64,000 nucleotides of DNA from Coemansia sp. RSA 1200 (lineage: Eukaryota > Kickxellomycota > Kickxellomycetes > Kickxellales > Kickxellaceae): the NCBI GenBank assembly GCA_027578915.1, contig JANBTT010000010.1, forward strand, positions 124,001 to 188,000, in the 5' to 3' direction. The position numbers were made by a program, and so were the translations under genes. The first letter of the stretch is position 1. Every line of letters starts with the position of its first letter. Positions 21,101-34,212 of the stretch are shown here, piece after piece. A model generated the notes under the pieces. It searched no databases. It was not told the DNA's origin and was given only the letters and a program-made list of their open reading frames with translations.

Positions 21101-24100
21101 GGCTGGTTGGCAGCAACGGGCCCCACGTTTGTCATTGGCTTTACTGGCAGTTTCTCAAGGACCTGAATCAGCACACGCATAGTCGATACTGTCAGATCAA
21201 TAAGAAGCTTGGTCATGTGCGGGTCCTCAGAACGCAGAGTGCGCGGATCCATTGCGCGCAACTCGGTCACCCAGTTGACAAAGATCTCGAGCAAGTCGTT
21301 GCGCAGGTTGACCTCTTGAGCAGCAGCCTGGCGCAGCGGTGACTGCAAAAACATGTCAAACATGCGCGTGAATCTTACACGTTCCTGCAATGCGCCGCTC
21401 ATTGACTGCGCTGCCGCTGCGTTCAAATACTTGGCCATAGTTAGCAGCACGGGGCTGAAATCAATGTTCATTGAGCTTTGGAGCAGCGCGTCGGTGGCAT
21501 CGCGATCAGTGAGAGACTCGATGATCGAGATACATTGGCTGACAAAGAGCGTGCGGCTCTCCGACACGCTGACTTCGCCGGTTGGTTGCATAAAGCGCTT
21601 CATGTTAAGCAGACAACCGTCCAAGAACAGCATGTAGATGCCCGGATGTGTCTTGTTTCCCAGGCCCTCCTTGGCTAACTCGCGTAATTGAATATCATCC
21701 GACACAATCAGCTTCAGACACTCGCCAATAAAGTGCTCTAACAGCGAGTGCATCTCTGCAGTGTCCCCACCGCCCATGCGGTCGGCTGCAATTGGCGGTC
21801 CATCGGCAATACATGCGCCGCCAGACGCAAGCAGGAACCCTGTGCAGTACCTCCACTGCGTGCGAAGCTCGCTTATCGTCAGGTTAGGTGTTTTTATAAT
21901 AGCAGGAAGCTGCGTTCCTGGCCCGATAATGCCAGAGGAACGAGTCGACGACCCGCCGATGGCAGCACCACTTGCCCCATTGTCACCCATTATCATCGAG
22001 GCACCCGCGCCGTGAACAGAGCCCGACTGGCCGCCGCTTCCATTCCGCTGCGCTGACAGACCAGCAGCCAAGGTGGCACCGCTGCCGGACCCGCCCGGCG
22101 ATGATGCCGATCCACCTGAGGTCAACGATGACGATGGCCCAGAGTTGTTGCCAGAGCGTATCGACAATTTGTTGGACTGACCAGTCAGTTTCTCAAACAT
22201 GTTTCTGCGGCGCTTATGGTGGTCAGGCTTCTCCTCCTTGGCACCTCTGGCCGAAGTGCCAGACCCCGATCCCGAAGCATTGTTACCAGAACCTCCTCCT
22301 GCTGTTGTTGCTGCAGAACCACTGCCAGTGCCAGCAGAATCGGCGCCAGAATGTCCGCTATCGCGCTCAATTGCGCTTCCATCGGGGGCTCGCGCAGTCT
22401 CTTCGCGCATAACCAGAACCTGGAGCATCTGGCGCCACAGCTTGTACGTCTCCTGCCACGCGGCCTGTGCACCAGCAGTTGGACGCATATGCTTACGAAT
22501 AATCCTGAACATTGCGCGCATCTGCGCAAGACGACTGTACACGCCGGCTTGCTTGATATCGTTGGTATCGAGTTCCAGGTACAGTCGGTGGTTGCTTAGC
22601 GTGGGATCGACGGGAATTCCGGCATCGATCATCAGCTGTTGTCCACGGGTCTTGAGTCTGACGCACTCTTGGACCAACTGCGTGATATCGGTATCGTCGG
22701 CCCAAAGATGCAGCATAACCACAACCTCAAACGCAACTTCAAATTGTGGATACTCGGCCATCTCAACTGTTGCACCCATTGCACCGCTGCTGAGCTCCAG
22801 GATACTGTTAGACAGAACCATCATGTCAAACAGGATCTCAAGCAGCTGTCTGTGCTGCACCATTGTGCTTGTCACCATACTGTGAACCAGTGCACGGCAG
22901 ATCCCCTGGATTACCTGCAGACTGAGTGTCCAGATTGCAAACGAAATATCGGCGCTCTGAACCCACTCGGAAAGCAATATTGGGCTAAACAGTGCACGCA
23001 GAGCCAGTCCAGATCTCTGCTGAATCGCAATCGAGGGTTCCTGGATGCACGACGATATCGCCCCCACAATCAGCTCCATTGACTCAAACTTGCTGTCCTC
23101 GTTCTCGCCCCAAATGGCAAGCCGTGGCTCCACTGAAACTAGGTTCAGGATCTGAGACACCATTTGCACACGCTGTGCTATCTCATTTGGCGGAACAATC
23201 GACACCTTTTCTCCAGTGCTGGCCATGTTAAGTGCCATATCGCAGATAGACTGTGGGGCTCCAGATCCGGATCCGGATCCAGAACCATCGCCCAGACCTT
23301 GCGACCGGCGGCCATAGCTGGTTGTGGCGCGTGCCTGGGCGCCAACAACACCGGCTGCCTGCTGCTGCTCCGAAATCGTCTGAATCGTGTCAATATTGCG
23401 ACGCAAGAGATCCAAAAGCAACTTCGACACCATCTTGTTGAACATTGGGTAAGTCGACAAGCCCGTGGTGAAACGTTTTTGCGGCAGGGAGCCGTGAATC
23501 GCGTATATGAAAACCAGTTGCATCCAGGCCTCCGCTTTTGGACCAGACACACGTGGCAGATAAACCTGTAGCGCCTTTTCGGGATTAAGTTGGAATCCAG
23601 TTGACATGGTGCTGATCAGCAGGAGCTTTGGCTCAATCGGCTCTTCCCTGTACGGCGATAGTCGATTGCTGCTGTCCAGAAGCACAGAGTTGACATCTCC
23701 TTCAAAGAGCGCAGCAAGACGGCCAACGTTGTTGCCTGGGAGCACGGTCAGGAGTGAAGCAGTGCGTTGCAATTCTTGCGCTGCAAGCACGATGCTTTCA
23801 GGAACGTCCCTGGATACCATGTACTGGTGGATACGGCTGATACAGCGAACATGCTTGGAGCATCCATCCTCGCGCGCCTCGCCATGCTCAAAGGCGTGTT
23901 CTGCGGCGAGAGCAATGGTGTCGGGACACAGTACCAGAAGCATTATCATCAGCTGGTAGTAGGCCGGATGTGCGCTGGACCGTGTGTGTGAGTCAATCAG
24001 GGTCCTCAAGCTGTCCATCAGCGACTCGATCCGCGAAGTCGAGAGTCGAACCATGTTGCGGTGCATATCGATGAACGTGCCCGAGCAGCGTGTAATGAAG

Positions 24101-25272
24101 TTCCAGATCACGCGGCGCAGCACAATGATAAGCCTCAGTTGATCGGCTGGCTTGATGCGCGTAATCACATCGGTAAACGCATCGATGATCTGAGCCAGGC
24201 GCAGCGCATCCATGCTTGCGTACTCAAGGAACCGGATATCCGTGAGGTCGGCTACCTCATCGCCACGAGACAGAACAAGATACAAGCAGCTTTTGACTCG
24301 CTGCATCGCCACATTCCAGTTGGTTGCCGAGACAAACATAAAAATCGCACCTGCAGCGTCCTGGATCTCCAGACCCATGTCCGCGGTGGGCTCGCTGATA
24401 CACATGCGCACAAACCTTTGCAGCACGTTTGATCCAATGGCAACTTCGGTTGTCGAGGCCGATATCGGTGTGCTCTGCGAGGTAGGTGTGGAGCGTAGCA
24501 TAAACAGGTAATTTGCCTGGTTTCCAACTGTTTCTGCTAGAATGCGCACCGAGTGTGGGCTGGTCCAGCTACGGAAGTACTCAGACGCTATGCCAAAAGC
24601 GCGCTTGGCAAATGGCTCCTCCAACGCAGCCGGGTAGTACAGATTGAATTCGCCCTTGTTGTATCCACAACCGACAGGTGTGAATTGGCAGGAATCGTCT
24701 TCGGACTTGTCATCACCCGATGAGCCAGCGGCAAGCTTGATCAGCGCCCTATCCTTGTTGACCCCGTGGGCTGCGTAGATCTGGTGCCAGTGGTAAAACA
24801 TTCCTGCCGCAATCACGCGTAGAAGGATAAGCTGTGACTGCTGATACAGGCCGTTCTGTCGCCGATCGCCAGACTGGGAGGCTCTGGCAATCGTCTCAAG
24901 CAAGCTGAACAAGCGCCGCAGCAGCGCCGATAGACGCATCTCGTGTAGCTGGATCAGTACGTTTACATTCTCGTAGAACTCTTTATCTGAGGAGAGCTGT
25001 TCGATCGGTCGGCCGCTGTAGCACGGCAGCTATTATGATTAGCTCGTGGTCACGCAATCAATGAATCAGATATATAAAAATGGATAAAAGCATTAGCATT
25101 AACGTTATCGTCAGTGAGAAGGCAGTTTAGATCATAGTGCAATTGCAAGAGCATAGATTATTGTGCAATCGCCAGAGGAAACTGTGCAACTGTGCGTCAA
25201 AAGGCGCGGGTTCCTTACCTTGTCCTTAAAGTTAGCAATAAGCTTTTCTGCTAGCGCAATTTCGTAGGGCAT
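15151..25272 (-). CDS. NF1: Neurofibromin/IRA-type Ras GTPase-activating protein, two exons
   Basis: A giant negative regulator of Ras: it stimulates GTP hydrolysis and so damps Ras-cAMP/MAPK signalling. The model is exon 2 at 25029-15151 and exon 1 at 25272-25219 (18 codons, MPYEIALAEKLIANFKDK), about 3310 residues. Most of the N-terminal half is helical. A Gly/Ser/Ala low-complexity stretch lies near residues 905-1030. The Ras-GAP domain is near residues 1555-1780, with the arginine-finger loop ELFRRNCLATRLLS and the block FLRFLCPAMVAPD. A CRAL-TRIO (Sec14-like) module follows near 2020-2145 (KRPVIYIVARRLQ), and a PH-like module near 2175-2300, the bipartite arrangement of neurofibromin. 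The C-terminal part is helical repeat with Ser/His-rich stretches. The ATG at 24939 alone would drop the conserved-looking EFYENVNVLIQLHE, which supports the upstream exon. Confidence 0.93.
25030..25218 (-). other. Intron 1 of the neurofibromin/IRA gene
   Basis: A 189-base phase-0 intron. The donor is GTAAGG directly after the codon AAG. The acceptor is TAATAG, preceded by a branch-like GCTAAT about 12 bases upstream. An in-frame stop lies at the acceptor TAG, so the upstream frame cannot be reached without splicing. An alternative AG 14 bases further in would break the phase. Confidence 0.65.
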
Positions 25273-27983
25273 TATTTGGCGATCTGGTTAGTTCCTTTTG
25301 TAATTTATAAAGACTAGCTGTTGCGTATGTTATAGGCGTTGTGTTGTGTTGTGTTATCCTGTGCTGTGCTGTGATGTGCGCGCGAGGAAAAGAGAAGGGT
25401 TTCACAGCTCAGGCACTAAAGGGATCCCCGCGTTGTACAAGTGATAATAAGAAGATTTGTCGGTTTGTCGGTTGGTCGGTTGGTCGGTGTAGATGGAAGA
25501 AGAAAGAGGGGTTGGGTACAAAACAAAGAAAAACGAGTTGGCGAAGCGATAGAAAAAAGTTAGCAGCAGGCCAGTTAAGTTACACCCATACAAGTTGAGA
25601 AAAAGGAAAGCCAACGAACCAAAAAACAACAACTTGGAAACTTCCAATTAATTTTTTGGAGCCTAGCAACAAAGTTGATAAAGTTGGGAAATAAGAAAGA
25701 AAGAAAAGGGAGAGAATAATGGAATACGAATAACAACGACAGAACAAGGATATGGGCAACGAGATGAATAGGAGAAAATGGGATCCTTTTCTCTCCTTTT
25801 TCGAAGAGATACCAGGCCTAGCGTTGATCAACAACTAGCGGGCTGACTGACTGACTGACTGAGCTGAGCTGACTAGCTGACGTTGGTGATAGCAGTAATA
25901 AGAAACATCAGGCAAAGAAAGAGGGGACGAAAGGGAGAGAATGGAGGGGAAAGAGAGAATAAAAAAAGTTGGAAAGGTACGACAAAACCGGCTTCAGCCA
26001 GAGAAGGATCCACCTTCTCAAACCCACCTAATATTCCCAAAATAAGCAAAAAAAAGCGTAAATATAAGCAAGAAGGTCTCTGGCCGATCTTGCCCGTTAA
26101 CAGACACAAAGGATACTTTGCAGCATCAGCAGTAGCAGCATAAAAAAGAGCACGCAAGAGCAACAAGCAAGAGGAAGAGGAAGAAGGATGGGATGGGATG
26201 GGCAATCCAATTGTCGCTCAGCAGGCCATGGATGGCCCCACTGCTGCTTTTTGCTGCTGCTGCTTTTGCTGCTGTGGGCCATTACCACCACGTTTTCTCC
26301 ACCATTTATCCTCTCCAGCTTGGACTAGAGAGAGAAAAAGGGCGTGGTCGCAGGGACCAAAAAGCCAAAACAACCGAGGGAGCGAACATCAGCATGCATC
26401 GAGCAACAAACAGACTGCAGCATCGGCAGCATCAGACTGACGCAAGGACGGAGCACTGCGTTTCCTTCCCATTACAGTCCAAAAAACCCCCACAGGGAAG
26501 GGAGGAGGGAATCAGGCAGGCAGAAATGGGCTCCTTGTGTCCGACAAAGCCTGCTGGTGTGGATAAAGCAAAGCGAAGAAAGAAGAGAAAAAGAAAGGCG
26601 ACGAAGGAAAGGAGGCTGCATTCCCAAAACACGGACTTTACATGTATCAGGAAACAGAACTTTATGCAATGCATGCGGGTGGGCGGGTCTCAAGAGTGTG
26701 GCTAGAACAAGCGGAAGAAGGTAAACAAGGAACATCGGCAGAGCTGTTTCTTTCTTAAGAATGCGTGTCCCGCTCACACTCACTATTGCCACCTATGCTG
26801 TTGTCACATATGCTGTTGCTCTTGTTGTTGTTCTGTTTCTGAGACAATAGTTCAAGATGCTCTTCTTATTGTCCTTTGTCAGGAGCCGCGGATACCAATA
26901 AGCATTACTTAGCATCATCCGCTGTTATCTCGGCCTCATCGGTAGACCCCGGAAATGTGGAAGTAGGCCAGTGGAATCGAGCCACACACAGTAAATCGCT
27001 GCCAAGCGGTTTCACAATGAAGTTTGGTGGACTTTTTGTGGCCAGGCTTGATTCGGATTCTCCCAAAAATAATGTGTCCACAAGAGACGTATAGGAACGA
27101 GGATAGAAAAGGGAGCTCTGCCGAATAGAGTATATGTATGGCGCAGATGAGTGAGTGGATCTCGCAAGATCTGTGCTGCGCTGTACCAAAATGAAAATAG
27201 ACATCTTAAAGACCTATAAGCTGCAGATTGTATTACCTTTGAACCAAACTAAACGTCCGATGTATTGCTGACTGAAGAAATAGAGCAAGACAGACTTTGC
27301 GTCGCAAAAAGTGAATAGGAAAATAGGCAGAGAAGACAACAAAAAGTGGTGCTTTAATGCTATGTCTGAGAGACAAGAACAAAATAAAAACCCTCTGTTT
27401 TATCCGGCGTGTGCTTTTGTGTTTTATTAGGTTTACAATTAGAGTTATAAGGAGACAGATACTACTAGTAGATGGATATAATGGCAACTTGCCCCATTTA
27501 TCGTTGTCAACAAATAAAGTAAAAACAAACAAGTAAAACACACACGGTCGCGTGATGAATAGTCGGGACTGGATGGAATAAGGAAAAAATAGAATAAGAG
27601 TAGCAGACGGTAAAAGTGATGAATAATAAAGACAAGGAAACGAAAAGATTGTTGTTGCAAAAAAGATGAAAAGGGAGAATCGAGAGAACGACAGACCTAC
27701 AACCGTATTGCAAGAGAAAAAGAAGGTCATGAGTTGAGTTGGACTTGCATTTGCTGCCTGCGAAAACAGGCTAGACGCATGTGCAGTGGTTTTTTAGTCT
27801 AATGGGGTTGCGGTTAGACGCGGGCGAAGGCGAGCAAAACTCATACCTGCGTTGTATTTAATGAGACTGCTGTGGCCCAAGCCCAGCCGCACTCACCGAT
27901 GCGGAAACGAACAGGTGCTGTGCATTTTGTTTGGTTGCACGCTCAGATGAAGATGTTTTATGTTGCTGCTGCTGGTTTCAACA
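25273..27983. other. Long intergenic region upstream of neurofibromin gene
   Basis: About 2.7 kb between divergent genes. It holds purine-rich tracts on the plus strand, a TCGGT-type simple repeat at 25459-25488 and a CTGA-type repeat at 25843-25880. ORFs here are short, biased in composition and without credible starts. The best, 26876-27094, is preceded by a TTTGTCAG acceptor-like site but matches nothing I recognise. The region probably contains the promoter and leader of the Ras-GAP gene; no RNA gene was found. Confidence 0.5.
25843..25880. repeat. CTGA tetranucleotide-like repeat
   Basis: Four consecutive CTGA units followed by imperfect GAGCTGAGCTGA and CTAGCTGA units. Non-coding, upstream of the neurofibromin/IRA gene; a simple-sequence slippage product. 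Confidence 0.8.
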
Positions 27984-28107
27984 ATGGCTGACCAAGTTTC
28001 ATTAAGCGTCGACGAACAACAGCAACAGCACATGTTGCGGCTGGACGGATTCTGGTGGGACAAAAGCGGCAATTGCGTGGCGATCTTCTCAGATGACAGC
28101 AAGGCTG
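27984..28107 (+). CDS. Isolated exon-like ORF, possible alternative first exon or small gene
   Basis: The ATG at 27984 opens a frame of 41 codons plus one base ending at a GTAGGT donor. It encodes MADQVSLSVDEQQQQHML, then RLDGFWWDKSGNCVAIFSDD. Codon use is GC-richer than the surroundings. It ends in phase 1 with G, as does the first exon of the gene at 31077, so it could splice to the acceptor at 31989 over a 3.9-kb intron. It could also be read through to a stop at 28175 (a 64-residue product), or spliced to an AG at 28152. The WWDK..NCVAIFSDDSK part resembles WWSE.DAIVRFGTNTQK of that gene, suggesting a duplicated N-terminus. No known family recognised. Confidence 0.4.
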
Positions 28108-28175
28108 GTAGGTCACAACTCCTTTCCAGCAGCACTGAATTTCTTTCTTCAGACCATTTATTTGCCATCCATTGA

Positions 28176-31076
28176 TTGAACAAAAGCGTCAAATGGCGTT
28201 TCAGTGCTTTGAAAAAAGAAGACTTTGTATTTTAGCCAGAGCCTGCTGTTTCTCTTTTGGTTTGATGGCTCTTGTTGTTATCCGTGACCTATTTTTAAAA
28301 TATGATGGCATACTAAAAAAAAGCTACCGCTTTAAGGTTTCGATTCTTTTGTGTATGCATTTTCACCCTTTCTGTTTACAACTTTTGTTTATAAAAACCA
28401 GGTTGTTTTGATTTGCAAGCCAAGCCAACAAGGAAACGGACGCATTCAGCAAAATGTAAATAAAAAGTGTATGCTGCTTTATATTTTTATTTTGGCTGTT
28501 CTATTTTTTGCACTTTTTTGTTTCTTTTTCCCACTCGTTTATCCAATAAGAAGAAAGCAGGCTTTGAATTCCAGCATCAAGCTGTCTTACCAGCCGCACA
28601 GCTGTAGCCGCATGTATTAATTTGCATCGACATGTAGATCCTCCTTTCCATGCTTGCCAATTCTTGTTTCTGGAGCCAGCTGTTTTCTCCACTTCGTTGC
28701 TTTTTTGGTCTTTTGTTTGGGTTTTATCCATTTGAAGGCACAAGAAAAGCTAAATTCTGTCAGGCATGTGTGGATAATTTAGATTTTGTATTGGTATTTA
28801 TCCACCTTGGAATAAGAATATCGCCATTGTTAGCTTTGCGTAATTTTATTTATTTGTCTTTTTTCTTTGTTCTGCCATGACAAACGGGGGCAATTAGTAA
28901 AGCAAATCCCAAATCGGTATCCGAGGATATCCAGAGACACAAAACTCGCTTGTTCTGAGCAGAATGGACAACGCTTGCAGGGAATGGAAGAATAAATCGG
29001 GTCGTATCAGCATGAATAGATGAAGAAATTGAAAACAAATCTGGTGCCAGCCAAAAGACACGAACATGTAGACCGATATAATTAACTCGTTTCCTCAAGC
29101 CACAAACACCAATGAATGCAATATGTAAATAGTGTCGTTGGAAACAACAATAAAACAAGGAAGAAAAAATAAAAACATTAAAAACGTAAATAAAACAACA
29201 TCGTTTGTTTTCATGTCGAAAACAAAAGGTCGCCACGCTCTTTTGCTTACAGAAAATTAATTGTTTTGGAATATCCCAAAAAAGAAAAGCAAAAATGCAC
29301 AAGACCAAATGAGCACTGACCGCGCAATGCGACATTTGTCGTGCAAAAGAAAAAAGAAGCAGCTAGCGCATTGGCAAAAAAAAACAAAAGGTAACAAACG
29401 ACAAGCATGGCTATTGTTGCGGAGAGGTCGCTTGGTTAAAAAATACATATTCTCACAAAGGTCCACTTTAAGATACTCACTTATTGTTTACAAGCATAAA
29501 TTAATTGCCCTTAACATTCGTAAACAAAAACAATGTAAATAAGCAGTCGGTCTGTTGGTGTCAGCCTATGCATGCTGGCAGGCCATATGGTCTCTGCCGT
29601 CCATTCCACCCTTTTTAGAAAAGAGTTGGGGAGATAAAGAAAAAAGTGCACGGGCAGCTTGCTGGATGTGTCCAAAAACAACTAAAAGTCAGCGGAATTG
29701 GTTAGAAACGCCGCCGCAGTCATGCATTGTGGCCGTTTCTGCAGCATCTGCTGCTTCCCTCCTTACTTGCAAATGAGAAGAGTTGTGTTAGTGGAGCTAC
29801 AGAACTCCAGAGTCTGTTGTGGGGCTATTAGCATGCATGGCTCAAGTGTATCGCCCGCCTACCGAGGCTTTCCTTCTCCTTCCATCCCCCAACCACACAG
29901 AGCGCCTTCCTTCGTCCCATCTTCTCTCATACCACTCGCTTGTTGTGCGCAGAGAAGAAAAACGCCAAAGCAAGGCGCGATGGGAGGCACTGCAGTTAAA
30001 CCAACAAAATGCTACTAGCATCTAGGCTTTAGGCACGACATCCTGCGAATTGAAGGACAAGTGCAAAATAGAAAATCCAGATACAAAAAAGACCAGGTGA
30101 ACAGGTCACGCACATTGACATGATGAAAAGAAAGTAGACGGATACAGCACAGAACACGCGCGCAAAGACATGAAAAGTCCCATTTCAAAAAGAGGACGAT
30201 GGCTGGTGGGCGTCCTCCGAGTTTACCGTTTCTTACCGCCTACTTGTTTCACAAAGTGGAATGCGATAATATCACTACACTACCAATTTGAACATTCCAT
30301 CTCTTTCCGACCAACGAGAGAAAGCGTCTTTCTCTTTCTATTTCTCTTTCTTTTTTCTTGGGTCCGCCTGATGTCAAACAAGCGCGGAGAGCCAGCCACG
30401 GAGCGGACCAAAAATGGCTGGTTCGCTTTGTCTGTCTTGCTCAAAAAAAAGCACATTAACATTAGCACCGGCTCTTGCGATTCGCCGATGGGCTGCCGCC
30501 TTTTCCGCCGAGCAAGACAAGCGGCGGCCCATGACACAAATCCCAAATCCTAAATCCCAGGCTGGAGGGAGAAGAAGAGAAGAACGTGCGTGCGGCGCGG
30601 TCTTTGTGGCCACAAATCCAATAATGGCGAATGTCTTTCAAAGCTGACCGCGCCTCGCTTAAGCCGCCCGCAAAAAAGAAAAGGAAAAAGCACAGCAAGC
30701 AAGGCTTGAGAGGGGGACAGAAGAAAAAAAGGTTTTTTGTGTGTCTTGGTTCCACGCGCCTACCACGCTTTTTTTCCTCCCTCGTATTTTTCTTTCACGA
30801 ATGCTACCAAGCAAGTAAGCAAGTTTTGTTTTTCATGAGACTCTTCTGCCTTTTTGCCTTTTCTTCCGTTCTTTTTTCTTTCTGTCAATTGCTCGTTCAT
30901 TTAGCTTTTTAACCTTTTTTCTTCCTTTAATTGTTGCTATTCTCCTGTTCTAATTTGTCTCTTCCCTTTCTCCTACCTCCAGCTTCTCTTGCTCTTTTCT
31001 TTTGCTCTTGCTGTATAACACTGCCTTTTTTCCTCCCGTCGCTACGAGTCAGCTACGTGTCCGGACTGTCCGGCCA
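28176..31076. other. Gene-poor AT-rich region
   Basis: About 2.9 kb with only short, composition-driven ORFs on both strands. There are T-rich and A-rich runs throughout, and a long pyrimidine-rich stretch at 30740-31030 just before the next gene. No RNA gene, transposon protein or terminal repeats were recognised. It may be promoter/leader or intron sequence if the exon at 27984 belongs to the downstream gene. Confidence 0.5.
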
Positions 31077-34000
31077 ATGACTAACACCAACAGCACTCCG
31101 AATGCAAATTACATTCCGCCGTCCAAGGAGCTGGACTGGTGGTCTGAAGGTACCGTATCGTCATCGTACAGTCGTAGCTTTTTTCCTTTTTATGTTGTTT
31201 TCTAATTGCTTGTTTGGAAGAGCTTGTTCGAGTTGGTCGTGTTTGTTGTATGCTTTTGGGCCCTGAGCTTCTCTCTCCTCCCTCCGGCGTGCACTATACT
31301 TCTCCCTCTTCCTCATCTATACTTTTGTTGCTACTGACTGCTCTCTGCCTATTTTGTGTCAGACGCGCCTTCTTTTGTCTCAGTACTGTTCTTGTGCTAG
31401 TTATGCCTTCCCACTCGTTATTGCGGCACTGGCTTTTCTGGCGCCTAGCACATTGGCTTGTCTCTTCTTCTCCAGAGGCCGCGGGAATGCTCAGCCGCTG
31501 TCATGAGAGGAGAAGGGGGAGTGAAATATTGGACAGAATGCACGTTATTCCTTTTTGTTTTCTATTTTTGTTGGAAAGTAGCAATCAAAACACCGTGTGC
31601 TGGGCCTTTCCATCCCATCTTGTTTATGTTTTTTTTTTGGCTACAAAGCCCACATAGTGCTATTACGTCTAAGCACGACACTTTTTTCTATTCAGCTCTA
31701 CCGCTTTTTTTCTTCTTTTTTTCTCTGCTGGGTTTCCCACACCAAAACAAGTCTTGCTACCAAGACAGCCCTCCCCTTTTTTCTTTACTTCCCCCGCGAA
31801 GGGGGGGGGGAAGACAAGCGCCTGTGAGTCGTGCTTCTGCTTCAATGTCTTAAAAGTCTTCTGTCTGCCTGCTTCCCCTCTCCCCGCCTCGAGTATGTTG
31901 TTGGTATCATTCTCACGCGCTAAAATGAAACATTCTGCTCTTGCCCACCGCTGATATTGCCACTGTCATTTGCATCTTCTATCTGTAGACGCCATCGTGC
32001 GTTTCGGAACAAACACACAAAAGTCGACAGAGCCTGCGTGGCAGGATGTTGGCGCCAACGTCCTACGCATGGACTCGCTGTACGACGCCACCTTCCACAG
32101 ATGGCTAAAGTCCGAGGAAAACGTCCTGACAATTGCCATCCACCTGCAGCGCATTGCTAACGAGTATCCGCTAGACCGCACCATCAACGCACTTCGCTGG
32201 TTGGTCTCGTCATGGCGTGTCGAATCCACTGCAGTCATTGTGCGCTATGTCACAGCCGACTGGGCTACACCTCAGAACCCACCACAGCCTTCGGCCAGTC
32301 CCTTCCGCTCCGACATCAATCGCCACCCCTCTCTGCTATCCGACCCTGGTGTCCTGGCTGGCGAGTCTCGGCGAGGTGTGCTTGTGCGCGAGCTGACAAA
32401 GGACTGGACTAGCCAGCAGGTTGCCCAGCTTGTCAGTATTCTTGCAGTCAACCTGTGGTGCGAGCGGCCTCATCTCGAGGCCTTTATTCGCTCCCTTGTA
32501 TGCGACTGGGACTTTTGTCGGCTCTCTAGCTTTTTCTCGTACATCACCAACCAGCTCTGTCTGGATTATCGCGTAAAGGTCACCATGCTACAGCAGGCAG
32601 CCCGTCGCAATGCGTCCAGACTTTCGTTGAAGCGCCCCCATAATTCGCCAAAGTCTTCTGATACTACTACAGTGACTGCTTCCGATGGTACCGACGTAAA
32701 GTCATCGGCCGCCGCGGATACGGATAATAACAACAGCGATGACGGTGACGCTGACAGCACTGCTGATGGCAGCAACAAGCGTCTGCGCACTGAAGCTTCA
32801 TTGGATGAGTCGTCGTCGGTTTCTGCTTCTGTGAGTGATCACGATAACGACCAGGCTATGCCGGTGGCCATAGAGCCGACTTGCGCGGCGCCAGCATCCA
32901 GCACGGTGTCTGGCACCACAGCAGCAGATTTGCCCCTGGCAGCCAGGCCATCTACACTCTTATCCACATCTACATCTACATCCGCATCCTCATCCTCATC
33001 CAGCACGGCAGAACAAATGCTGGGAGCAACAGCAGCACCAATCTCTTCGTCGTCATCGTCGTCTGGTAATACCACTTTTGGCAACGCCACACCGCAGGCT
33101 GCAGGCTCATCTCATGCATCGTCCTGCATGCCAGACAGTGGCGCACCCGTATCGCTTTCGGTACGCGCATCGCAGGCGGGCCGCATGCCTTTGCCATTGA
33201 CACAGCTGTCAGCCACAACACGGTCGTCAAGCGTCATGGCAACAGCAGCAGCAGCAGCTACAACGCCATCGACACCAGTTGCGGTAACATCATCGTCTTC
33301 GTCGCAGCCATCGGGTCCACCGCCATCGTCGGCTGGTAGCAGCCGGTCAAACGAGTTGCTTCAGACATCCTCGTCAACAACGGATCTGACATCAATTCCA
33401 TTCAACACTCCGCCGCACTCCGCGGTGGTAGTGCAGGGCAGCCGACAGTTGCAGCATCATCGTCACCAGCTTGGACAACCGGGGTCGGCAACCACAGTGG
33501 TAGGAGGAGGACGGCGTCGCACACGGTCGCGAAACAACACAGGTTCGGCGGTGGCTGATGCTCCATCATCGGCGACATCGTCGCTTGCACCACCACAAAC
33601 GTCATTGTGTACCGATCGGTCTGCTTCATCGTCTTCATCGGCGTCATCATCTTCGGCGTTGCTTCTTCCTCGTCGCCCTCTTACCCCGCAGATCGTCAAC
33701 GGTCTGTTTATTGTGCATCCGGATGGGTACCGCCATCAGTCGCCGGATTCGCCCACCCTGCGTATTGACCACCATGGCAACAACAGGTACGGTGGCATTG
33801 GGCGTGGATACCATCCGCATCCGCAGCCGTTGATGCCGTCGCGGTCGTCTACGACGTTGTCGATGGACGGAGGTATGATTTCAGACAGAACCACAGAGCC
33901 AGCGGCAGATGCGTCAGTAGTAGAGTCGCATGGTGTGTCGGGGTCTGTTGGTAGTGTGACCAATGCGCCCAGACAGGCCATGCGGTACCATGCAGCCAGC

Positions 34001-34170
34001 GTTAGTGTTGGCTCAACAACAACAACAATAGCGGCGGCGGCAGCAGCAGCAGGAGACTCGCAGGGGCTTTTGTCGAGCAATAGTGGTAGTAGACTACAGA
34101 CGCAACAGCAGTCGGAATCGCCAGATCAACATTATTGTCAAACACAGCATGAACAACAACAGCAGCAACT

Positions 34171-34212
<42 letters not shown>

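Noticed and set aside
15136..23959. Many 60-250 codon plus-strand frames opposite the neurofibromin gene
   Set aside because: All lie opposite one continuous 9.8-kb coding frame with recognisable domains and are best explained as shadows.
26193..26705. 170-codon frame beginning with an apparent signal anchor
   Set aside because: The hydrophobic start comes from GCT/TGC simple sequence and the rest is Lys/Arg-rich from purine tracts; no family and poor context.
27233..27730. 165-codon minus-strand frame in the gene-poor region
   Set aside because: Phe/Ser/Leu composition from a pyrimidine-rich strand; no motif.
25273..31076. tRNA or other structured RNA genes in the gene-poor stretch
   Set aside because: Looked for GGTTCGA-type T-loops, A-box words and snRNA signatures on both strands and saw no complete set.
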